Source of the DNA: Oikopleura dioica
Lineage: Eukaryota > Chordata > Appendicularia > Copelata > Oikopleuridae
Reading direction: 5' to 3'
NCBI GenBank assembly: GCA_907165135.1
Contig: OU015568.1
Location: 8,998,501-9,062,500, forward strand
DNA length: 64,000 nucleotides
Positions within the stretch are counted from its first letter, which is position 1. The number at the start of each line of letters is the position of its first letter. The translations under genes and the position numbers were made by a program. Of this stretch, positions 57,301 to 64,000 are shown piece by piece. Under the pieces are notes generated by a model. It was not told the DNA's origin and did no database searches. It saw nothing but the letters and a program-made list of their open reading frames with translations.

Positions 57301-59674
57301 AAATATTGGCTTACCAGCAGTCGGTTTTTTAGTAGGCGGGTCCTCCGGGAGGTCATCCGGCAGAAAGTGGCCAAATGCGGCATATTCGACTATATTTAGC
57401 CAATCCAGGCTTTATATTTGTATTTTTATTTTTAAAAATTGGTCTTCCAGCAGCTTTTCTTCCAGCAGAGGGGTCCTCCGGCACTTAGTGGCTGAATACG
57501 GCAATTACTAGCCAATCATGGCTTTAAATTTTATTTGTATTTATATTTTTCAATATTAGTCTTCCAGCAGCTTTTCTTCCAGCAGAGGAGTCCTCCGGGA
57601 GGTCCTCCGGCACTAAGTGGCCGAATACGGCAGTAACTCGGGCTCGAGTCCGGGGCCACCCCTACTTCCATCGGTAGGTTGCCTTTATCAAAAGTAAGTG
57701 ATTTTGTCATTTTGAGATATTTGCCGGTCAACCAGCTGGTGAAGACGTGGTCCGATTTTGACGATTTTGGCCGGGACATGTAGCCCTGCTCACGACGATC
57801 AATTCTAGATGCTAACCATGCATGTGCGATATGCATGACCGGAGAAATCGCGTAGCCCGCAATTGACCTAATTAGACCTTTAGGGGCGCCCGCGCGCCAC
57901 TCGTGACGTCACCGATGATAAGACCAGCATTTTCTGGACCAGTTTTTCACGCTCTTTCAAATGAGCACAAAAAAAGGGGGTGTTAGAAAAAATTTTTGAA
58001 CGAGTTATTTGAAATCGTCGAACTTGGCTTCTGCGTCCACGTGCAGCACCCTCACAAGATCATAATTATGTATCTGAATATGATCTACAAAACCGAGAGG
58101 AACAAAGAAAATCTCGTTCAGGAAAGTGGTTTAAATCATCTTCCTCCTTTGTTTTTGTGAGCTCGTGGGTATCAAAGTATTTTTAAAGAGCTCAAAGGAG
58201 CGTGCAAAAAGTTTTCAGAGTACTAAAGCTTATTTACTTCCGTGAATTTCTGTAGATAAGAGCCTAAGAGTTATTTAAATAAGTTGTCTTAAAAGGAACA
58301 CCAGCCAGTTATCTAAGGGGAAAACCGTGTTACTCGGGTAATTTTCCTTGTTGCCTTCAATTTTTAAAACCGCGATGCTCAGACTGCCTGGAACTACATG
58401 AATGATTCATTTCGAACTACTCTCTTTTGCGAGTATCAACCGGAAGTGATCGCCTGTGCTTGCATCTTTCTGGCCGCTCGGATGCTCAAAATCCCGCTGC
58501 CCGGGTCAGATGAAGAGACCGAGCCCAAACAGTGGTACGAACTGTACGATGCGAAAACGGAAGATGTTGAAGCGATCGCGATAAGGATTTTGCAGCTTTA
58601 TACGAATCCTACTGTAAGTGAGCAAAAAGAGTAAGATTGAGATGTAATTCTAGAGGTCTTTTGATGAGCTGATGGAAAAAGTGAAGCAACTGCAAGAAAT
58701 CAAAAAGAAACAGCTGAAAAAACTCAACGCCAGTTCGCAAGATTTAGACTCGCCCTTGGCCAGTGGTCAAAACAGTCCAGGTAAAAGTTGTCCTCGGAAG
58801 ACAGTCCTGCCATTTTACGTCAGATTAATCCTTTATCTGAGACAAATAGACTCCGTTTTTAATTTGCAAGGGGAAAAAGTAGAGAGGAATTTGATCGATC
58901 ATCTATATTTTATCGTCTCTTGACCGAGCCAGCTGACGATATTTAAATTAAATTTGTATCAAGATCATTTTATCGTATCACGGGCCTCTGTTTTTGTTTT
59001 ATTTCGCATTCCTCGAATACCTTGCTAGAAATTTTTTATGAGGCAGAGTCAGTCTCTAGTCATCCCGCGCTTGAAATTTGGCATGCTCGTTAGTTTTTTC
59101 TCGATTCTCAAGGTCATTTAAAAATGAGCAAATCCACTCATCTAAATCATGTGATCAATTAATGCTTTCATATTTGCCAAGGTCGTTATTTAATTAATTG
59201 ATTTTTATGTTTACGATGAATTTTATAGCTGCTGATTCACCAAATATCGAACAAGCGGTTACCAAGAACTCGTAAGTGCCCAAAGAAACAGTAATGAACT
59301 GTCGAGTAACTGATAAATTTGAAGGCCAAAGCGAAAAAGAACACGAACGAGATCGAGATCACGTGATTCTCGTCATCGCCACGAGAAGAAAGATCGACGA
59401 GATCGGGATAGGAAAAAGAGCCGAGATGCTTCTGATAGGGATCGTGAAAGAAGAAGGGATAGGGATCGACGAAGAAGCAAGGATAGAAAGCGCAGATCGT
59501 AAGTCCAAAAATCAAAGCGATTCCGAACGTTCCCTTATCACTGCTTGCATATCAAGGGGATTATGTAACATGCTGTTGAATTTGAATTTTAGGCGCTCGC
59601 GAACGAGGTCCAAATCCAATTCTCGCGATAAAGAGCGAAGGCGAGAGCGGCGATCGGACCGCGAACGGAAATAG
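54372..59674 (+). CDS. CCNL1: Cyclin L, interrupted by a 3.1-kb element
   Basis: Cyclin partner of CDK11/CDK12-type kinases in splicing control, nuclear. Exons: 54372-54441, 54486-54889, 58023-58121, 58383-58613, 58654-58780, 59229-59271, 59325-59498 and 59593-59674. The cyclin box has the family segments [48 protein letters not shown] and [17 protein letters not shown]. The C-terminus is an RS domain ([10 protein letters not shown] to SDRERK). Between ILAE and LGFCVHV the genome carries a foldback transposon. Deleting 54890-58022 restores the conserved AELGFCVHV exactly. The next intron (58122-58382) starts GAAAGT and ends CAG, so it is GA-AG. Whether this allele is functional depends on splicing of the element. 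Confidence 0.9.
55678..56510 (+). repeat. 57-bp minisatellite, left arm of the foldback element
   Basis: About fourteen copies of a unit around GGCGAAGCCGACCCGAAGGG joined to GTTCATTCTTTTCAATCAGA. Copies differ by a few substitutions and one-base indels, and variants alternate (for example CCACGCCC versus CCGATCCC versus CCGCGCCC after the core), so the array appears to have grown by units of more than one copy. Confidence 0.9.
56685..57245 (-). repeat. 57-bp minisatellite, right arm of the foldback element
   Basis: The same unit in inverse orientation, about nine to ten copies, so fewer than in the left arm. The arrays can fold on each other; the copy number difference must leave an unpaired loop. 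Confidence 0.88.
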
Positions 59675-60315
59675 AAAATCACCGGAAGAGGAAATAGAAA
59701 TAGCGAAAATCGCGAAATGCGCCTGTGAATACACGATCGACCGCGCGCCACTATCCCTTAATTGACCACTTCTCATCTTACCGAATCTCGTGTGCAAAAG
59801 AGCTTTAATCTCTCCAATCTTTGTCCATTGCGTATTTTGTGTATGTCTTGCGGTTCGGCCATTATCAACCGGGGCGAATTGATATTTCGCAAATGCGGTA
59901 TCTCCCAATTCCAATCAACTTTAGGAGAAAAGAAAAAAAACCACAGCCTCAAGGTCTGCTATCGCGTTATTTTCCGGCCACGAAACAGAGACCCGCACCT
60001 GTGGGAAATCGCAGCGGGGATCATTTGACTCCGCGCCGGGACTTAGCAATTACAAATTTAGATTTTTCATCCCCTGCTTTGTTCGCCCCTGCGGCTTTCC
60101 TGGGAATTTATGACCGCCGTTTTTCCAGGATTATCGGATTAGTCCTTGTTGATTTCCAAATAGTTCAATAGAAAACAGTGCATTTTTTCTGAAATCTTGA
60201 AAATTTTGCTCATTTATTTGGCCTTTTTCCATTATTTCTCCCTCCGTTACTCTCGTAAATTATGTCTGTGATCCGCTTCGCGTATTGGCCGGGAAAAATA
60301 TAAATTTTTCGCCTT

Positions 60316-60873
60316 CGAACAGCCATAGCTCACGTTATACTTTATGAAACCAAGGGATGAAGGTATCTTTCGAAAGCTCAGAATCTGAGGATTGGGGGAA
60401 CGTAAAAATCATTTCGGAAAATCGACATTTCTGATTGGCCGAAAATTTGAAATAATTATTTTTGCCAGTCAACATCAACTTTTTTCAAATGTTTTTTCGG
60501 GGACGCTCGTCTAAATTACCAAAGATTTTTGGTAATGCATTACCAAAAATTGGTAATCCATTACCAAACTTTTTTCATAAGTTCTGATTTTTTGTCCAAA
60601 AAATGAGTAAATCACTCCCAAACGTTTTCTATCACACAGGCGCGGAGCGCACAAGGGCTCTTTGACTAAACAAAATTGGCACTTTTCGGGAAGTTTGGTA
60701 ATGCATTACAAAAAATTGGTAATGGATTACCAAAATTGGTAATGCATTACCAATTGGTAATTTAGACGAGCGTTTCCCTGTTTTTTCTTTCCTCCAATCC
60801 TCAGAAACTGAGCTTTTTAAAAATGTATCAATCACGTGATTTCATCATCTCTAACGTGAGATATGGCAGTTCG
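60316..60873. repeat. Outer inverted-repeat pair around the 60.5-kb MITE
   Basis: CGAACAGCCATAGCTCACGT at 60316 and the near complement (TAACGTGAGATATGGCAGTT) at 60852 match over about 22 bases with three mismatches. This may mark an older transposon into which the MITE inserted. No duplication was identified at its outer ends. Confidence 0.45.
60499..60778. mobile_element. MITE with 9-bp target duplication
   Basis: A 280-base element with inverted ends (GGGGACGCTCGTCTAAATTA and, as complement of the right end, GGGAAACGCTCGTCTAAATT). The 9-base direct repeat TGTTTTTTC flanks it (60490-60498 and 60779-60787). The interior repeats GGTAATGCATTACC. Nine-base duplications with G-rich ends suggest the Mutator-like group. 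A diverged copy is nested in the UBR4 hAT element. Confidence 0.85.
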
Positions 60874-61605
60874 TAGGAAATTCATAAAAATGCTCTCAGA
60901 ATCGCCCCAGGCAATGAAAAGAAGTTTTTTCCAGGTGATTTCTAGGTTTTCGATGATGACTAAAACGATCAACATAATGATTTTCCCCCTAGTTGAAATT
61001 TTTGTCAAAATCGAAAATTTATATTTTTTCCGACCATTCTACTCGTGAGAGTCCATTCTTGGAATTGAATATTATTTTTGAACGTATGCCCAGTAGGCCG
61101 AGCGGCTTTCTTGGCACGTAACTCTAGCTTACAATTACCGTCTTTTTCAGTTTTAATCTCGTGGATAAATAATCGTGTTCCGTCGTTGAAGATCTTTGTG
61201 TATTTATTTTTAGCGCCCTTTCTACCGTTTTCTCACAAAAAGAAAATCACCGATATTCAAGTGGATACGCAGCTGTACGTGCCTATACGCGTATGTCTAA
61301 AAAATAAACCCTGTATCATCCCTTTTTTGAGCTTCAACTTTCATTCACCAGTTTCAGTGAAGCGCCAAGTGCGCGCGCGTGCGCCGCACTACGAGCATGG
61401 CGCTAAACTGAAACCAAAAATTTAAAACTCAAAAAAGATTGAGAAAAATAATGTGAAGACAAGCTTGTCAAAAAGAAGCAAAATAACTTGACAAGTTATA
61501 TCAACAACTCAAAATTTGAACTTCACCTTTTTTAAATAAAAAAACTGCCAGTATATTGAAAAATACGAAAAAAACAAAGAAAGAGATTAAAGAAGAAATC
61601 CGAAA

Positions 61606-64000
61606 ATGGGGTATTTTCAGTGTCGGTCTCCTCCTCGCCAAATGGCGTCGGATGGAGGAGAGAAAATGTTCGATCCGGTGCTGTTCGACGTCACCAGAAT
61701 TCCAGCAGATGATATAGCGACACAGATTACAAAGGAAGATTTTGAAGTGTTTCAGAATATCCGCCCGGACGAGGTAAGAACAAATTATCGTTTTGAATCG
61801 TTTATCGTGCGTTACATCCTTATTTTTTGGCCAATTTGCGCACTTTCTAATGAGCACAAGAAAGGGGGGTGCTAGGATTTCGAATCTCAACTCCTTATTG
61901 AAATTGGCCTTTGCCATTTTTGGTCGACTTAAGGGGGCTGGGTAAAGGCATGCTTGATTTTTGTTTATTTTAGAAGCAATTTTGGATAAGGAAGAGCTGC
62001 TTCCTTTTTCCCTTTCGAAATTAACCTTGAACCGTGTTCTTTTCCTAGAGCGGAAGTATAAACGACTCTAGTAAAACACATAAACCTATCTTGAGCGTGG
62101 CACCTTTTTGGAGCCCCGCATGAGAGCATGAACTTTTTGGCGAAGTCTTAATTTATTATTTTCTGCGCAAACGTTGTCTTGGAGCAAAGAATCGCATTGA
62201 TCCCGTCTCAATGGGGTGTGACGCCTTTCAGTGCGCCGCTTTGTTCTTTATGAATGGCCCTGTTCATCGTCAACCCCTTTTTTTTTACTTTTGACGCGCG
62301 AAGAGTTAATGGAATTAAATCAATACTTCCTTTCACGTCAAAAGCTCTTCTTGTTGTTATTTTTGCTTATTCAGTTAGTCTTTCTTAGCTTAGCTTGCCT
62401 TAGTTAGGTTTTTTTCGACCAATCAAAATGGCCAAAAAAGACTTTCGGCTTATCGGAAACCGGAATAAAGTAAAGATCTTCGGGCCATATTTATAATAAG
62501 ATAAGACCCAGCGTCTTTTTTGGAGAAAGAACAGACTCTAAGACCCGCTTTTACAACTGACTTCATGGCTCAACTTAATTTTATAGCCTATAAATGCAAT
62601 TATGATGTTCTTTAGCCGGTGTTTTCACACGTGAGCGCTCATCATATTAGTGGAAAAGGGACTCGTTGATTCAGAATTTATGATCATCAGTGGCTCGTTA
62701 TCATCAATACACATGTGCATCAATAATGATCCTATTTTGGTCTTTTGAACTTTGGGCGCGTGTCTAATGAACGGGCCGAAATCAAAGTCAGAATCGATCC
62801 CTCCCATCTGCCGGAGTGGTAATAAACTTAGAACAGATCATGTGACCTTTATTTCCACAAATCGATAAATGTCTCGCCACGCGGTCACGGTTCGTTAGTA
62901 CAGTAGTAGCCGTGCTTCCACGAAATTGAAAGGACGCAGCCGACAGACCTTGTTTATGGTTATCTTTTTTATGGCTTTCGCTACTAATAAAAATGAAATT
63001 TGTATTTTTGAGGAATCACCTGTCGATCAGTGAGTGGTTTATTAGAGCGTATCGCGTGTCTGCCAATTTCGCTGATGAGCTAATTATTAGATGCTTTTTT
63101 AGAAAACATATACAGTAAGGGGTTGCTATTTCCAGGCTTATCTTAAAATTTATTCTTTGTTGATATTATAAATATTTTATTACAATAAAAATGATGCCTT
63201 TATGAAGACAAATGACAGTTTTATAAGTCGCGGGATTATTGATCGCATTGTTGCCCTGTTGACGGACTAATGAGGTTACTAACACATTGTTATTTATTTT
63301 TCACCTTCGTGTACCCGCTCGCAAAAATATTTACGCTTTTGGTTTCAGTTGACCTGTGTCGGATGGAGCGGGCGCAACAAACAGGAGCTATCCCCCAACG
63401 TGGTCGAAATGACGCAGCGCTTCAACAGGACTTCTTTCTGGGCCATCTCGGTGATCTTACAGACGCAAAACTTGAAACTACGAGTGGAAGTGCTTACACA
63501 GTTCATTCGCATCGCCAGGCGACTTCACGACTTTTCAAACTACCACGGAATGTTGGCGATCATAAGCGCGCTCAGACACGTTGCAATTGACCGGCTAACC
63601 GATACGTGGTCGAGGATCTCAAGAGCCGACAGGAAACACTTCGAAGTCCTGTCTAAATTTGTTCCAGAAGGTGACGGGCACCAGCTTTTGAGGGAAAAAT
63701 TCGAGGCGATCCAGCTTCCCTGTATACCGCACTTGGGCTTGTTTCTCAAAGAACTGACGTACATCGACGTAGCGAATCCGATCGTCAACGGAATTGAGCC
63801 AGAAAGCAGAGTTATGAAAATGAACAATATTTTACGTCTCATCAGGTAAACTGACTGAAATCAACAACAAATCACTCCAGACTTATTTGAGCTAGCTTTA
63901 TATTTCATTTTCATTTTCAGCGAGTTTCAAATGAGCGACTACTCGGATTTGCCAAGTCTACCTTACATACAATCCTACTTGAAAAGTTTCGACTACATCA
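61606..64000 (+). CDS. RALGPS: RalGEF of the RALGPS family (5' part, cut by window end)
   Basis: Guanine-nucleotide exchange factor that activates Ral GTPases; the family has a CDC25/RasGEF domain, a proline motif and a PH domain. Exons 61606-61773, 63349-63845 and 63921 to the window end. The N-terminal segment DPVLFDVTRIPADDIATQIT and the catalytic blocks VGWSGRNKQELSPNVVEMTQ, FNRTSFWAISVIL, FSNYHGMLAIISAL, PCIPHLGLFLKELTYID and RVMKMNNILRLI match RALGPS in order. The first intron is about 1.6 kb, unusually long here. The start at 61606 is the first ATG; a second ATG at 61642 is possible. PH domain and 3' end lie outside the window. Confidence 0.93.
61840..61905. repeat. Sequence resembling a foldback-element end
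   Basis: Inside the RALGPS first intron, AATGAGCACAAGAAAGGGGG followed by TGCTAGG and CTCCTTATTGAAAT resembles the right end of the cyclin L element (ATGAGCACAAAAAAAGGGGG, GTTAG, GAGTTATTTGAAAT). It is probably a remnant or distant relative; the partner end was not found. Confidence 0.4.

Larger units (their letters stand above)
54890..58019. mobile_element. Foldback transposon with long inverted arms, in cyclin L
   Basis: The two ends, GACGATTTCAAATAACTCG and its exact complement, start arms that stay complementary for well over 700 bases (for example GGTGACGTCACGAGTGGCGC near 55000 and its complement near 57900). The inner arms consist of a 57-base tandem repeat in opposite orientations that meet around 56520-56690. 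A GAA triplet flanks each end (54887-54889, 58020-58022). No transposase is encoded; the short open frames in the arms mirror each other and are probably by-products of the inverted repeat. Superfamily is uncertain. Confidence 0.9.
59675..61605. other. Intergenic region rich in transposon remnants
   Basis: About 1.9 kb between cyclin L and RALGPS with no convincing gene. It contains the MITE at 60499-60778 and an outer inverted-repeat pair around it. The remainder is AT-rich, with an alternating GC run near 61370. Confidence 0.5.

Noticed and set aside
55074..57836. Two near-identical open frames (55074-55298 plus, 57531-57836 minus) in the foldback arms
   Set aside because: They are the same sequence in inverted copies with no start context or transposase features; the similarity comes from the inverted arms, not from selection on protein.
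60863..61425. Open frames of 61 and 115 residues before RALGPS
   Set aside because: AT-rich, without domain features or typical codon use, and lying in transposon-rich intergenic DNA.

Overview
The window reads as compact chordate DNA, most likely an appendicularian tunicate (Oikopleura dioica or a close relative). The evidence is animal-specific genes (UBR4, ANKLE2, RALGPS, SLC34, ATG16L), introns mostly of 32-50 bases, genes 50-250 bases apart, and at least two introns that appear to begin with GA instead of GT. About twenty protein genes, two tRNA genes and a striking set of DNA transposons can be read. All assignments come from reading the sequence; no search was run.

Layout. 0.4-21 kb (+): a neuronal calcium sensor, a small unknown protein, the giant N-recognin UBR4 (2.3-16.8 kb), SRRM1, ANKLE2 and RNA polymerase subunit RPABC3, all co-oriented and tightly spaced, so partly operonic organisation is plausible. 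21-28 kb: a tail-anchored protein (-), an RBM24/38-type RNA-binding protein (+), a single-pass membrane protein (-) and an arylsulfatase (-). 28-33 kb (+): a lineage-specific single-pass protein followed by kelch-like sequence, then a 54-residue RIIa-domain protein. 34-50 kb (-): a SLC34 sodium-phosphate cotransporter, EIF3L, glomulin (with a tRNA-Thr in an intron), a tRNA-Asn, a very divergent telomerase reverse transcriptase, glycogen synthase and golgin-84. 50.7-64 kb: a coiled-coil protein (-) divergent from ATG16L (+), then cyclin L (+) and the 5' part of RALGPS (+), cut by the window end.

The most interesting signal is how transposons sit in genes. Four elements with terminal inverted repeats (TIRs) and target-site duplications (TSDs) lie inside what was coding sequence: a hAT-type element in UBR4, a Tc1/mariner-type element in the 28 kb gene, a short hAT-type element in golgin-84, and a 3.1-kb foldback element in cyclin L. 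In each case removing the element and one TSD copy restores a continuous reading frame, and splice signals inside or next to the TIRs can remove it in frame. For UBR4 the donor and acceptor lie in the two 15-bp TIRs. This is what recent intron birth by transposon insertion should look like. Further elements lie in intergenic DNA and existing introns, including one nested in the UBR4 element.

A second theme is single-base frame breaks at short A runs in otherwise intact genes (three in UBR4, one in the kelch-like gene). They suggest assembly indels more than decay.
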